A stretch of DNA of 64,000 bases from Acidithiobacillus sulfurivorans (GCF_018853815.1 NZ_JAAOMP010000121.1:59358-123357); one strand, 5' to 3'. Positions 45,429 to 54,539 are shown, numbered from the stretch's first letter. Numbers and translations: made by a program. The notes: generated by a model not told the origin, from the letters alone.

Positions 45429-46253
45429 ATGAAACGCTGGCAATTACTGCCTGTTCTTCCGTTATTGTGCCTGAGTCCGTTTGCCCAGGCAGAATCCACG
45501 AGTGACCGGGTCCTCCAGCTTCAACAGCAAATGGCGGTCATGCAGGGCGAGTTGAGCAGTCTCGTTGCGGTTCAGCAAGCGGATAAAGGCTCACAAAGCG
45601 CTCTGGCCAACCTGCTTCAACGTACGCAACGTCTGGAGCAGGAGGTTCGCAATCTGCGTGGGGAAGTAGACACCAAAACCCATGACCTGCAGACAGAACA
45701 GCAAGCTACGGCAAGTAAGGTGCAGGCTCTGGCCGCACAACTTGCAGTAGCTACTCCAGCAACCGGCATAACCGCCAGCACCAGCAGCGTGCTGACCAGC
45801 ACTTCTGCAGTCAGCACGCCTGCTGCAGCGGTGACCAGCGCAGCCAGCAATGCTTCCGCACCGTCCATTCAAGGACTGGGACAAGCTGATTATCAGCATG
45901 CCTTCAATTTTCTGCGTCAGGGTAAATATGGTGATGCCGTCACCGGCCTGCAGGGTTTCATCCAGAAATATCCACAAAGCAGTCTGGTGCCGGATGCGTA
46001 TTACTGGTTAGGGCAAGCCCAGTACGTACTAGGACAAAATGATGCGGCCCTGAAAAGCCTTTATGTGGTGCCTACCCGTTTTAGTCAGAGCAGCAAGGCT
46101 CCCGAAGCCATGTTACGCATGGCCGAGATTTATCAAGCCATCGGCAAAAAGAAGCAGGCAACCGTGGTCCTGAATAAGGTCCTCAAACAATATCCCAGCA
46201 CCCCGTCAGCACAAAAAGCGGAAGCACAGTTACAGGCTTTGCCGTCTCAGTAA
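45429..46253 (+). CDS. cpoB: Cell division coordinator CpoB (YbgF)
   Basis: CpoB is a periplasmic Tol-associated protein that coordinates outer-membrane constriction and PBP1B activity. The 274-residue protein has a signal peptide (LLPVLPLLCLSPFAQA), an N-terminal coiled coil (residues about 25-95, from LQLQQQMAVMQGELS on), an Ala/Ser/Thr-rich linker and a C-terminal TPR domain (YQHAFNFLRQGKYGDAVTGL onwards). The ATG at 45429 is preferred over 45423 because AAGGAG is 9 bases from it and only 3 from the other. Confidence 0.93.
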   Translation: MKRWQLLPVLPLLCLSPFAQAESTSDRVLQLQQQMAVMQGELSSLVAVQQADKGSQSALANLLQRTQRLEQEVRNLRGEVDTKTHDLQTEQQATASKVQALAAQLAVATPATGITASTSSVLTSTSAVSTPAAAVTSAASNASAPSIQGLGQADYQHAFNFLRQGKYGDAVTGLQGFIQKYPQSSLVPDAYYWLGQAQYVLGQNDAALKSLYVVPTRFSQSSKAPEAMLRMAEIYQAIGKKKQATVVLNKVLKQYPSTPSAQKAEAQLQALPSQ

Positions 46254-46255
46254 GG

Positions 46256-46900
46256 ATGGACGAACGGCTTCGCATCACTGAAATCTTTCATAGTCTGCAA
46301 GGGGAGACCCGCAGCGTAGGCCGTCTTGCAACATTTGTGCGGCTGACCGGCTGCCCCCTGCGTTGTCAGTACTGTGATACGGCGTATGCGTTTCATGGTG
46401 GTGAATGGCAGACTCTGGATGCCATCATGGATGTAGTGCGCGAAGGCGGTAATCGTCTGGTCATCGTTACGGGTGGCGAGCCTCTCGCCCAGCAGGATGT
46501 GTTGCCGCTCATGACCCGGCTTTGCGATTCTGGCTACGAAGTTTTTCTGGAAACCAGCGGTGCCCTATCCGTCGAAGCGGTAGACCCCCGTGTTATCAAG
46601 GTGCTTGACCTAAAAACCCCGGATTCTGGCGAGTCAGACCGCAACCTTTGGGAAAACCTGGCCCGGCTGAATGCCCAGGATCAAATCAAGTTCGTCATTT
46701 GCAGTCGCCGGGATTATGACTGGGCCAAGGAAGTTCTGGCCCGAAAAGACCTGAGCCAGATCTGCGAGGTTTTGTTTTCCCCTTCCCAGGGAGAAATGCC
46801 GCTCCGTGACCTGGCCGAATGGATACTCGCTGACCAGCTTCCGGTGCGCCTCCAGATTCAACTGCACAAACTCATTTGGGGCGATGTCCCGGGACGCTGA
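46256..46900 (+). CDS. queE: 7-carboxy-7-deazaguanine synthase QueE
   Basis: QueE is a radical-SAM enzyme that forms the 7-deazaguanine ring in queuosine synthesis. The 214-residue protein starts ITEIFHSLQGETRSVG and has the cluster motif CPLRCQYC (CX3CX2C), the GGEP SAM-binding motif and ETSG. It begins 2 bp after cpoB and its stop abuts queC. The pal-cpoB-queE-queC order is common in gammaproteobacteria. Confidence 0.96.
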   Translation: MDERLRITEIFHSLQGETRSVGRLATFVRLTGCPLRCQYCDTAYAFHGGEWQTLDAIMDVVREGGNRLVIVTGGEPLAQQDVLPLMTRLCDSGYEVFLETSGALSVEAVDPRVIKVLDLKTPDSGESDRNLWENLARLNAQDQIKFVICSRRDYDWAKEVLARKDLSQICEVLFSPSQGEMPLRDLAEWILADQLPVRLQIQLHKLIWGDVPGR

Positions 46901-47593
46901 ATGGTGCCAGACATGATTGAAGCAAAACCTGCCATTGTGCTGCTTTCCGGCGGCCTCGACTCCGCCACGGTCATGGCGCTGATGCGTCGCGATGGTTATA
47001 CCATTCATGCCATGTCCTTTGATTATGGCCAACGCCACAAGCAGGAACTGCATTACGCCGGGCTGGTGGCGCAGGCCATAGGGGTGGCCAGTCATCGTAC
47101 CGTGCATATTGATCTGGCCGCGTTTGGCGGTTCTGCGCTGACCGATACCCAGCTTGCCGTACCGGAAAGTGGTGTCGTCCCCGGCATTCCCATTACCTAT
47201 GTCCCGGCGCGGAACACCATATTTTTATCTTTTGCTCTGGCCCTGGCCGAAGTAACCGGGGCCCAGGATATTTTCATCGGGGTCAACAGCCAGGATTACA
47301 GCGGTTATCCTGACTGCCGCCCGGAATTTATCAGCGCCTTTGAGAAACTGGCCCAGGTGGCAACACGCCTCGGCGACGAATCCAGAGGGCCACGCATCCA
47401 CGCGCCTCTCCAGCATCTCGACAAGAGTGAAATCATCCAGTTGGGAACCCGGTTAGGCGTCGATTACGGTTTGACCCGCTCCTGTTACCAGCTCGATGAT
47501 CAGGGTCGATCTTGTGGCCGCTGCGACAGTTGCCGCCTGCGCCACGCCGGATTCCTGAGCGCCGGAATTGCTGATCCTACGCCTTATCAATAA
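46901..47593 (+). CDS. queC: 7-cyano-7-deazaguanine synthase QueC
   Basis: QueC uses ATP and ammonia to convert 7-carboxy-7-deazaguanine to preQ0. The 230-residue protein has the PP-loop [10 protein letters not shown] and the zinc-binding cysteines in SCYQLD and CGRCDSC. It starts directly after queE; an ATG four codons later is also possible. It converges on a toxin-antitoxin pair and then on tolB. Bases 47594-47766 downstream are GC-rich and contain no gene. Confidence 0.96.
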   Translation: MVPDMIEAKPAIVLLSGGLDSATVMALMRRDGYTIHAMSFDYGQRHKQELHYAGLVAQAIGVASHRTVHIDLAAFGGSALTDTQLAVPESGVVPGIPITYVPARNTIFLSFALALAEVTGAQDIFIGVNSQDYSGYPDCRPEFISAFEKLAQVATRLGDESRGPRIHAPLQHLDKSEIIQLGTRLGVDYGLTRSCYQLDDQGRSCGRCDSCRLRHAGFLSAGIADPTPYQ

Positions 47594-47766
47594 GATGGAG
47601 TGTAGGGTGGCTGACGTTGTCTCCAAATAAGACTTGGTACCCGTCATCCGCAGTGCCCGTAACCGCGACGCGGGTGGGGTGTCAGGCAGAGGCGAGGCAG
47701 ACGGCGCTCGGGTTGTCGGTCAGGCGGCCTGCTCGGGCTTGTGATCTGAAAGGCGCGGCTGGTGTT

Positions 47767-48180
47767 TCACAGCGATCCCACTTGCAGACCGAAGGCCTCG
47801 GCGGCGCGACATTGGCGGGCATCGGCCGAGATGAACACTTCGGCGGTGCAGGCGAGGGCGGCACCCAGGTGGATGGCGTCCATGCCGCGCAGCGTGTGGT
47901 TTTCCAAAGCTTTGACGGCGTGCTGGATGACCTGGGGCGTGGTATCGCAGATCAGCGCATCGGCGATGTCGAGCATCAGGGTGCGCTTGATGATCTGGTA
48001 TTGCGCGTCCGTCAGGCGGCCTTCGCGTTGCAGGCGGCAGAAGGCGGAGATCAGTTCAGGCACCGCGATGACCGACAGCGCCAGTTCGCTGGCCCGTTCG
48101 CACCACGCCAGAACGTCCGCAGTGCCGGTTTCGTCGATGTAGCGCTTGGCAAAGGCCGATGAGTCGAAATAGACGCGCAT
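47767..48180 (-). CDS. PIN-domain ribonuclease toxin (VapC-like), paired with Phd-type antitoxin
   Basis: The 137-residue protein shows the PIN residues in RVYFDSSAFAKRYIDE, VIAVPELISAF, MDAIHLGAAL and FISADARQCRAAEAFGL. It should be a Mg-dependent RNase toxin. The ATG at 48180 overlaps the antitoxin stop by one base (TGATG), which fixes the start. It is paired with a Phd/YefM-like antitoxin, not an AbrB-type VapB as in the other pair of this window. The module is GC-rich and lies between the converging ends of queC and tolB. Confidence 0.9.
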   Translation of the reverse strand: MRVYFDSSAFAKRYIDETGTADVLAWCERASELALSVIAVPELISAFCRLQREGRLTDAQYQIIKRTLMLDIADALICDTTPQVIQHAVKALENHTLRGMDAIHLGAALACTAEVFISADARQCRAAEAFGLQVGSL

Positions 48181-48401
48181 CAGTCTCCGCGCTCGTCGAG
48201 GATGAGCCGGCTGATCTCCTTGCCGCCAATGGCCAGCGGGCGTGCCGGACGCTGCTTCCAGGAGGGCAGTTGCGCCGGGATGGGGTGGATTTCGGCAATA
48301 GGCTTGCCATTGCGCAATACACGCACCGTCTGTCCGCTCTCGACCAGATCGAACCAGGTCTTGGCGTGGTTGCGTAATTCGGTGAAGGTGGTTTCCGGCA
48401 T
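48180..48401 (-). CDS. Phd/YefM family antitoxin
   Basis: The 73-residue protein begins MPETTFTELRNHAKTWFDLV and continues with RVLRNGKPIAEIHPIP, the typical Phd/YefM N-terminal DNA-binding fold. The C-terminal part would bind the PIN toxin. GGGAG lies 7 bases before the ATG. About 20 bp upstream are two TGTACA sites with 12 bp between centres, the operator pattern known from yefM-yoeB. The gene should repress its own operon. Confidence 0.9.
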   Translation of the reverse strand: MPETTFTELRNHAKTWFDLVESGQTVRVLRNGKPIAEIHPIPAQLPSWKQRPARPLAIGGKEISRLILDERGD

Positions 48402-48420
48402 GATGTGCTCCCGTTAGATG

Positions 48421-48440
48421 ATGTACATCAAAGTGTACAT
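48421..48440 (-). promoter_or_regulatory. Paired TGTACA operator of the Phd-PIN operon
   Basis: TGTACA occurs at 48422-48427 and 48434-48439, with centres exactly 12 bp apart. It is the core and spacing of the palindromes bound by the YefM-YoeB complex in E. coli. It lies 20 bp upstream of the antitoxin start. The site is seen directly; binding is inferred by analogy. Confidence 0.65.
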
Positions 48441-48556
48441 TACAGAGCGTCCAGCAACAACACATAGACGCCGATCACGTCCACCGGCAGGCAGGCGCTG
48501 ACGCTGTATGCCCTGGTCATATTCACGCTGAACCGTTTCGCGAATATCTGATGCGT
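48440..48556 (-). pseudogene. Orphan open tail upstream of the antitoxin
   Basis: On the minus strand a frame free of stops for about 38 codons ends with SVSACLPVDVIGVYVLLLDA plus one residue and TAA at 48440-48442, inside the operator region. It has no start codon with a ribosome site and is closed by a stop upstream. It reads like the C-terminal tail of a lost protein. No family is claimed. The rest of 48402-48578 shows nothing further. Confidence 0.25.
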
Positions 48557-48578
48557 GTGCTAGTTCTTAAACGAACCC

Positions 48579-49847
48579 TTACCGTGACCAGGCGGGCTGG
48601 CTGTCCTGACCGACGTCACTGTGCAATATGGCCATGGTTTTTCCATCCAGACTGACTTCTGCCAGAACCTTGCGGCCACCCCGATGGGTGCCATACAAAA
48701 TCATCTGACCATTACCCGCGAAACTCGGATGATCGCAGTTGCCCTGGGCATCCAGCACCCGCAGGTCGCCGCCGCTGGGATTCATCACGGCCAAGGCATA
48801 AACACCATCCGTGCGATGAATAAAGGCGATGGCATTTCCCGTGGGTGAGTACTCAGGTCCGGCATTATAGCCGCCGCTGTAAGTCAGGCGATGAATGTTG
48901 CCGCCATTGGTATTCATGGCATAAATCTGCGGCCCACCCGCGCGATCCGAAACAAACACAATCTGACTGCCATTGGGTGACCAGGTAGGAGAAGTATTGA
49001 TGGCATCATCATTGGTCAATTGACGCCGCTGTCCGGTCTGCAGATTGGTCACATACAGCTCGGTATGACCGCCCGAGGAGCGTGCGTAGGCAATTTCCTG
49101 ACTATTGGGTGAAAAAGCCGGGGCACTGACAATTTCACCACCTGGAGCGATGGATTGGCGTTTTCCCGTCGCCAGATCCTGCACGTAAATAATGGCGCGG
49201 GCATTGGCGTAGGTAACATAAGCCAGACGGTGGTTGTTGGGTGACCAGACCGGCGAAAATACCGGCATAATGCCCCGAACAATGGGATGCGGATTCCAGC
49301 CATCTGATTCAGCCACCAGCAATTCATAGGTATTACCCGTCTGCCGCACATAGGCAATACGGCTGGCAAAGGGACCGGGTTTTCCGGTGAAAGCCTGATA
49401 AATGACATCGGCGACGTGATGCGCGGTCATATGCAATTCAGCGGCCGAACAAGTGAAACGCCGCGCCGTCAACTCCTGTCCCGTGCTGACATTGTACACA
49501 TAGACACTGACTGCATAACCGCCATTCAGGGGCTGCACCGAACCCACCGCAAGACCGGTAGCCCCTACGGCAGTCCATTCGGAAGCTTTGACGGCTCCCG
49601 GGGCACGGGGATCACTGGGGTAACCCGCTGGCTCAATCACCCGAAACAAACCACTGTGGCGTAAATCATTGCGGACCACAGCGGCTACTGAAGGCTGTCC
49701 CGCCACGCCTGGACCAAAAGAAGGTATGGCAATGGGCAGGGCCGAAGCCACACTTTTAGTGATTTCTACGGTGAGTGCGGCCTGGGCGGGCAACACAAAT
49801 GCTGAAGCCAGCAGAAACAGGGCCAAAGCCCATAAGCGTTTAGCCAT
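48579..49847 (-). CDS. tolB: Tol-Pal system protein TolB
   Basis: TolB is the periplasmic beta-propeller that binds Pal and TolA. The 422-residue protein has a signal peptide (LWALALFLLASAFVLPAQA), an N-terminal domain and a series of WD40-like PD40 repeats such as SPTWSPNGSQIVFVSDRAGG and FSPNSQEIAYARSSGG. Its ATG overlaps the end of tolA by 8 bp. It ends the tolQRAB string; pal, which usually follows, is on the opposite strand beyond a toxin-antitoxin pair. Confidence 0.97.
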   Translation of the reverse strand: MAKRLWALALFLLASAFVLPAQAALTVEITKSVASALPIAIPSFGPGVAGQPSVAAVVRNDLRHSGLFRVIEPAGYPSDPRAPGAVKASEWTAVGATGLAVGSVQPLNGGYAVSVYVYNVSTGQELTARRFTCSAAELHMTAHHVADVIYQAFTGKPGPFASRIAYVRQTGNTYELLVAESDGWNPHPIVRGIMPVFSPVWSPNNHRLAYVTYANARAIIYVQDLATGKRQSIAPGGEIVSAPAFSPNSQEIAYARSSGGHTELYVTNLQTGQRRQLTNDDAINTSPTWSPNGSQIVFVSDRAGGPQIYAMNTNGGNIHRLTYSGGYNAGPEYSPTGNAIAFIHRTDGVYALAVMNPSGGDLRVLDAQGNCDHPSFAGNGQMILYGTHRGGRKVLAEVSLDGKTMAILHSDVGQDSQPAWSR

Positions 49848-50847
49848 GATTGAGATCCTCCGCGTTCATTTTGAGGTTAATAGGTGTATTAAAGACTGAA
49901 TAAGGCAGACCAATCGGAGGGACAAAAGGCGCAGCGGCTTCCACGGCAGCAATCACCAAATGATCGAAGTGGGCATCACCACTGGATCGAACGACAACAG
50001 GTGTTCCTAACAGTTGTCCCTGGGGTCCAAGTCGTATCTGTATTTCACAAGCAAGGGCCGAAGAAGACACTGGAACCCAACGCTCCGACACCTGGGTTTT
50101 TATGGTGTTTATCAGCATACCGATCATCCGCTGATTTTCCGAAGCCTGCTGGGCGCGGGCAGCGGCCATGTTGGCTTCAGCCTGCAACTTGGCTTTTGCT
50201 TCGGCCATGCGCTGCTGCAAAGCTTTAGCGCGTGCGGCAGCAGCCGCTTGGGCCGCCAGTTGTTTTTTGACTTCTGCAGCGCGCGCCGCCGCTGCTTTTT
50301 CCTCGGCGGCTTTAGCCGCAGCCTGTTGCGCGGCCTTTTCTTGAGCAGCTTTTTCCTGGGTCGCCTTTCTGGCCGCAGCCTTCTCCTGAGCAGCTGCCGC
50401 CGCTTGCACCTTGGCCTCCCGAGCGGCTTTTTGCCGTGCAGCCAACTCTTCGGCATGCTTTTCCTGCGCCGCGCGTGCCGCCGCAATTTGTGCCGCCTTC
50501 TGTCTGGCTGCTTTTTCAGCCTTTACCGCTTGTTCAGCGGCAATTTGCGCTGCAGTAGGCGGGGGTGGCGTAACGGGTTTGAGCGCTGGCTTGGGAACGG
50601 GAACAGGTTTGGGTTCCGGTTTAGGCACTGGTTTGGGTGCAGGCTGAGGGGTAGGCGCCGGTTGCGGAACCGGTGCAGGTGCGGGCATGGCGGCCATAGG
50701 CATACTGCTGCTCAGTTGGGCTTGCATGGGTTTATTGCCACTACTCGGTGGCACCTGCACATGAAAAGTCCAGAACAAGGCAAACAGTATGGCCGCATTG
50801 AGAATAATGGCCAGAAGCAAAGGCCAAAAAGACTGACGCTCTTTCAA
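49840..50847 (-). CDS. tolA: Tol-Pal system protein TolA (TTG start)
   Basis: TolA is an inner-membrane protein that spans the periplasm and transmits force to TolB/Pal. The 335-residue protein has one N-terminal membrane segment (FWPLLLAIILNAAILFALFW), a Pro/Lys-rich stretch (residues about 60-95), a long Ala/Lys/Glu-rich helix (about 95-230) and a C-terminal TolA domain. The start is TTG at 50847, overlapping the tolR TGA (TTGA), so translation is coupled. Confidence 0.94.
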   Translation of the reverse strand: MKERQSFWPLLLAIILNAAILFALFWTFHVQVPPSSGNKPMQAQLSSSMPMAAMPAPAPVPQPAPTPQPAPKPVPKPEPKPVPVPKPALKPVTPPPPTAAQIAAEQAVKAEKAARQKAAQIAAARAAQEKHAEELAARQKAAREAKVQAAAAAQEKAAARKATQEKAAQEKAAQQAAAKAAEEKAAAARAAEVKKQLAAQAAAAARAKALQQRMAEAKAKLQAEANMAAARAQQASENQRMIGMLINTIKTQVSERWVPVSSSALACEIQIRLGPQGQLLGTPVVVRSSGDAHFDHLVIAAVEAAAPFVPPIGLPYSVFNTPINLKMNAEDLNHG

Positions 50848-51254
50848 TGGCCCTCCGGGCGGGTCAGCAGGCCGACATGGGAAATACCGGCTTCCTGCAG
50901 CCGTGCCATCACGGCCATCACCTTGCCATAATCCACATGGGCATCACCACCTACCAATACCTGCACCTGACCGTTACTGGAAGCGGCAATATGGCGCACA
51001 TCCGTAGCCAGATCATCCAGCGCCACCGGACTATGACTGTCTTTGAACTGCACGGAAATGGTCCCTTGCCGCGTTACGGAAATCAGCACCGGCGGGGTTT
51101 TGTCGGAGACGGGTTTAGTGACGCCCTTAGGCAGGTTAACATTCACGCCTTGGGTCAGGAGCGGAGCCGAGAGCATAAAAATCACCAACAACACCAAGGT
51201 CACGTCGATATAGGGAACGACGTTCATTTCCGCCATCAAACGCCTTCTTTTCAT
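50844..51254 (-). CDS. tolR: Tol-Pal system protein TolR
   Basis: TolR forms the proton channel with TolQ. The 136-residue protein has the membrane segment VVPYIDVTLVLLVIFMLSAP, containing the functional aspartate, followed by a periplasmic domain of the ExbD/TolR family ending in GDAHVDYGKVMAVMARLQEAG. It overlaps tolQ as ATGA and tolA as TTGA. Confidence 0.96.
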   Translation of the reverse strand: MKRRRLMAEMNVVPYIDVTLVLLVIFMLSAPLLTQGVNVNLPKGVTKPVSDKTPPVLISVTRQGTISVQFKDSHSPVALDDLATDVRHIAASSNGQVQVLVGGDAHVDYGKVMAVMARLQEAGISHVGLLTRPEGH

Positions 51255-51952
51255 GGCTTGGTCTCGGGCACCTGGCGATGCAGGATGTTAGTGAACTCAT
51301 CCATGAACACCTCATACTGGGCATCCAGCTTGTCCAGTTTGTGAATGTAGCGGTTGTAGGCAGCCGTTGCCGGAATGGCCGCAAAAAGACCAGCCGCCGT
51401 GGCAATGAGGGCTTCGGCAACCGGGGGGGCAACTGTCGCCAGGGTGGCCTGCCCTGCGACACCAATATGCATGAAAGCGGTCATGATGCCCCAGACGGTG
51501 CCCAGTAAGCCAACGAAGGGGCTAACGGAAGAGACCGAGGCCAGAAAAGCCAGCCGGTTTTCCAGACGGCCAACCTCGCGCATTTGGGCCACACGCATGG
51601 CGCGGCGGGCGGCGTCGAGGGCATCGCTGGGGCGAATTTTGCCGCGCTGCCGCTGAAATTCTTCATAACCCGCACAGAAAATACTGCCAGCTCCGGTTTC
51701 CAGATTGGAATTGCCGGAAACATGCTGATAAATCTGGCTCATTTCACCGCCGCTCCAGAAGCGTTTCTCGAAACGGGTCAGGGCCTTGAAAGCACCAGCA
51801 AATACCGCCCATTTTTCAAAAATGATGGTCCAGGAAGCAATGGAGGCGATGACCAAAAGCACCAGTATGATCTGGACAACGGGGCTGGCATTCAGGACCA
51901 GATGGGCCACGGAAAGAGAAGCTGCAGGATGGGTGACAGTTTGAGGATCCAT
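51251..51952 (-). CDS. tolQ: Tol-Pal system protein TolQ
   Basis: TolQ is the MotA/TolQ/ExbB-type channel protein. The 233-residue protein has three membrane segments: one near residues 25-45 and two in the C-terminal half (FLASVSSVSPFVGLLGTVWG and PVAEALIATAAGLFAAIPAT). The conserved GLLGTVWGI motif is present. It follows ybgC by 6 bp and overlaps tolR. Confidence 0.96.
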   Translation of the reverse strand: MDPQTVTHPAASLSVAHLVLNASPVVQIILVLLVIASIASWTIIFEKWAVFAGAFKALTRFEKRFWSGGEMSQIYQHVSGNSNLETGAGSIFCAGYEEFQRQRGKIRPSDALDAARRAMRVAQMREVGRLENRLAFLASVSSVSPFVGLLGTVWGIMTAFMHIGVAGQATLATVAPPVAEALIATAAGLFAAIPATAAYNRYIHKLDKLDAQYEVFMDEFTNILHRQVPETKP

Positions 51953-51958
51953 AAAATC

Positions 51959-52381
51959 TCACGGGTGAACACTAAGGGGAAAGGCCTGCAGAAGTTCTGC
52001 AGGAATGACGTGGGGACGAAAAGTCTCGGCTTCCAGGCAGACAACTTCTACCTCGCCACTGCACAAGTGCTTTTCTTTCACCGAAATATGTTGTTGAAAA
52101 TTCATACGAACCGGGGTCTTGTGAATGATGGCCGATTTTATCTGAAGCAGGTCATTAAAACGAGCCGGGGCGCGAAAATCCAGATGCGCCCGACGCACCA
52201 CAAAAAGAATACCGGGATCGCGTTCCAACACATCCAGTTCATAACCTTTTTCGCGCAGCATTTCAGTACGGGCGCGCTCCATGAAGCGTAAGTAGTTGGC
52301 ATGATACACCACCCCGCCATGATCCGTATCTTCATAATAAACGCGGACCTGAAACACGCTGTCAGCAGCATCAGAGCGCAT
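51959..52381 (-). CDS. ybgC: Acyl-CoA thioesterase YbgC
   Basis: YbgC is a hot-dog-fold thioesterase encoded with the Tol system; E. coli YbgC acts on acyl-CoA and associates with phospholipid enzymes. The 140-residue protein has the signature [20 protein letters not shown] with the catalytic aspartate. Its start overlaps the ruvB end by 11 bp and it precedes tolQ by 6 bp, the classical order. Confidence 0.94.
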   Translation of the reverse strand: MRSDAADSVFQVRVYYEDTDHGGVVYHANYLRFMERARTEMLREKGYELDVLERDPGILFVVRRAHLDFRAPARFNDLLQIKSAIIHKTPVRMNFQQHISVKEKHLCSGEVEVVCLEAETFRPHVIPAELLQAFPLSVHP

Positions 52382-53396
52382 CGAAAAGCCCCCCGCCAGC
52401 CTTAGGTGGCGGTAAACCCAACGCCAGATAACTCATTTCCGTGGCACAACGACCACGCGGCGTACGGATCAGGTATCCGCGCTGAATCAGGAAAGGTTCC
52501 AGCACATCTTCGATGGTTCCGCGCTCTTCACCAATGGCTGCGGCCAGACTTTCCACCCCCACCGGACCGCCGGCAAAACGCTCGATGACGGCTTGCAACA
52601 GCTTACGATCCTGACCGTCAAAACCATGCTGATCGACTTCCATCAAGGTCAGCGCGGCCTCTGCCGTGCCTTGATCAATTTCCCCGTTGCCCCGCACCTG
52701 GGCAAAATCTCGCACCCGCCGCAGCAAGCGATTGGCAATGCGCGGGGTTCCTCGGGCACGCCGGGCGATTTCCTGGGCACCCCGTAAATCCTGGGTAGTC
52801 CCCAGAATATTGGCCGAACGGGTCACAATTTGGGTCAATTCTGCGTCACTGTAAAATTCCAGATGAAAACTGATGCCGAATCGATCACGCAACGGGGAGG
52901 TGAGCAAACCCGCCCGGGTGGTGGCCCCGATCAGGGTGAAGGGGGGCAGGCTGATTTTAATGGATCGGGCAGCAGGGCCCTCGCCAATCAAAATATCCAG
53001 CTCATAATCTTCCAGAGCCGGATAGAGAATTTCTTCGACCACGGGGCTGAGGCGATGAATTTCATCGACAAATAACACATCATGGGGTTGCAGATTGGTC
53101 AAAATGGCGGCCAGATCTCCCGGCTTATCCAGAACCGGTCCCGAGGTGACTTTCAGACCCGCACCCATTTCCTGGGCAATAATGTGCGCGAGGGTGGTTT
53201 TTCCAAGGCCGGGGGGTCCGAAGAGCAGGACATGGTCCAGGGCTTCGTCACGGCCTTTGGCCGCATCAATATAAAGACTAAGGGATTCGCGGAGCCGCGC
53301 CTGGCCAATATAATCCGCCAGCAAACGCGGGCGCAGAGCACGATCCACTGCGTCGGTGTGGGTTTCCTGGGGATTGAGAGGGCCTCTGTCCATCAT
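52371..53396 (-). CDS. ruvB: Holliday junction DNA helicase RuvB
   Basis: RuvB is the AAA+ hexameric motor for branch migration of Holliday junctions. The 341-residue protein has [11 protein letters not shown], Walker [10 protein letters not shown], Walker B LFVDEIHR, the sensor ATTRAG and arginine segment, and the C-terminal winged helix ending in [12 protein letters not shown]. Two ATGs stand at the start (53396, 53393). It is encoded with ruvA and ruvC in one string. Confidence 0.97.
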   Translation of the reverse strand: MMDRGPLNPQETHTDAVDRALRPRLLADYIGQARLRESLSLYIDAAKGRDEALDHVLLFGPPGLGKTTLAHIIAQEMGAGLKVTSGPVLDKPGDLAAILTNLQPHDVLFVDEIHRLSPVVEEILYPALEDYELDILIGEGPAARSIKISLPPFTLIGATTRAGLLTSPLRDRFGISFHLEFYSDAELTQIVTRSANILGTTQDLRGAQEIARRARGTPRIANRLLRRVRDFAQVRGNGEIDQGTAEAALTLMEVDQHGFDGQDRKLLQAVIERFAGGPVGVESLAAAIGEERGTIEDVLEPFLIQRGYLIRTPRGRCATEMSYLALGLPPPKAGGGLFDAL

Positions 53397-53435
53397 GGGG
53401 TTGTGACCATCGCGATGCTGGCGGGTTCCATAAAA

Positions 53436-54017
53436 TCAATGGCGTGAAAGTTGTTGCAAAGCCTGACGGATCAGGTCTTCAAGACTCAATCCATCGCCCA
53501 GGTTGCCAATCGCCTGACTGGCCTGTGCAGGCTTATACCCTAATGTCAGGAGTGCTGCAACAGCTTCCTGGCGCGGATCACCCGAAACGGCTTTGCTGGT
53601 AGGCAAGGCGCTGATTCCACCCATTTTATCGCGCAGCTCGACCACCAGCCTTTCTGCTGTTTTCGGACCAATCCCAGGAATGGCCGTCAGCTGTGCCACA
53701 TTGCCTTCCGCCACCGCTTGACCAAGTTTTTCTGCTGGCAGACCCGAGAGGCAGGCCAGTGCCACTTTGCCACCAATACCATTGACACGAATCAACAAGC
53801 GAAAAGTATCGCGCTCAGCCACGCTCATAAATCCATAGAGCAGATGGGCATCTTCGCGAATGGCCAGATGGGTATGTACCAACAGGGTTTCGCCAGCGTC
53901 CACCATTTGGTAGAAGCTGGACAGGGGCATCTCCAGCTCATAACCCACCCCCTGGACTTCCAGCCAGAGCCAGGGTGGACGCTTCTGCAGAATGATCCCG
54001 CGCAATGAGGTAATCAT
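53436..54017 (-). CDS. ruvA: Holliday junction DNA-binding protein RuvA
   Basis: RuvA binds the four-way junction and loads RuvB. The 193-residue protein starts MITSLRGIILQKRPPWLWLE, has two helix-hairpin-helix motifs (LIRVNGIGGKVALACLSG and LTAIPGIGPKTAERLVVEL) and a C-terminal RuvB-binding domain (ALLTLGYKPAQASQAI). It lies between ruvC and ruvB with short gaps. Confidence 0.96.
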   Translation of the reverse strand: MITSLRGIILQKRPPWLWLEVQGVGYELEMPLSSFYQMVDAGETLLVHTHLAIREDAHLLYGFMSVAERDTFRLLIRVNGIGGKVALACLSGLPAEKLGQAVAEGNVAQLTAIPGIGPKTAERLVVELRDKMGGISALPTSKAVSGDPRQEAVAALLTLGYKPAQASQAIGNLGDGLSLEDLIRQALQQLSRH

Positions 54018-54038
54018 GGGCGTCCTTTTTCTAAAAAA

Positions 54039-54539
54039 TCAGGCATGGCCAGCCGCCTGCCAACGCTGTTGGGTCCGGGCATGATGGGCATGACAAATGG
54101 CGCAAGCCAAGGCGTCAGCCGCATCAGCCTGAGGATTTTTGTCCAGATGAAGCAGCCAGCGCACCATGCTCTGAACTTGCGTCTTATCTGCATGTCCAGC
54201 TCCTACCGACGCTTTTTTGATTTGCAGGGCCGTGTATTCTTCTACCGGCAGTCCTGCTTCCAGCAGTGCTACCAGAGCCGCACCCCGGGCCTGGCCAAGT
54301 TTCAGGGCAGAATCCGCATTACGCGCCATGAAAACCTGCTCAATGGCTGCCGTATCAGGTCGATGCTCTGCCAACACCTGCGCCAAATCCCGGTAGATGG
54401 CACCGATGCGCTCCAAAAATGGACGGCCAGCCACATTCAGGCAGCCATGAGCCACATGCCGCAACTCGCCGCGCTCATCCGACTCGATGATGCCATAACC
54501 GGTGCGCAAAGAGCCCGGATCAATACCGATGATGCGCAA
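54039..54539 (-). CDS. ruvC: Holliday junction resolvase RuvC (TTG start)
   Basis: RuvC cuts Holliday junctions. The 166-residue protein starts RIIGIDPGSLRTGYG, with the first catalytic aspartate, followed by AAIEQVFMARNADSALKLGQ and, near the C-terminus, AADALACAICHAH with the final acidic residues. The first codon is TTG at 54539; no ATG gives the family N-terminus. It lies 27 bp after yebC and 21 bp before ruvA, the common yebC-ruvCAB arrangement. Confidence 0.95.
   Translation of the reverse strand: MRIIGIDPGSLRTGYGIIESDERGELRHVAHGCLNVAGRPFLERIGAIYRDLAQVLAEHRPDTAAIEQVFMARNADSALKLGQARGAALVALLEAGLPVEEYTALQIKKASVGAGHADKTQVQSMVRWLLHLDKNPQADAADALACAICHAHHARTQQRWQAAGHA

Noticed and set aside
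50014..50931. Long plus-strand open frame opposite tolA
   Set aside because: It is an antisense reading of the repetitive Ala/Lys-rich tolA helix; low-complexity codons keep the opposite strand open.
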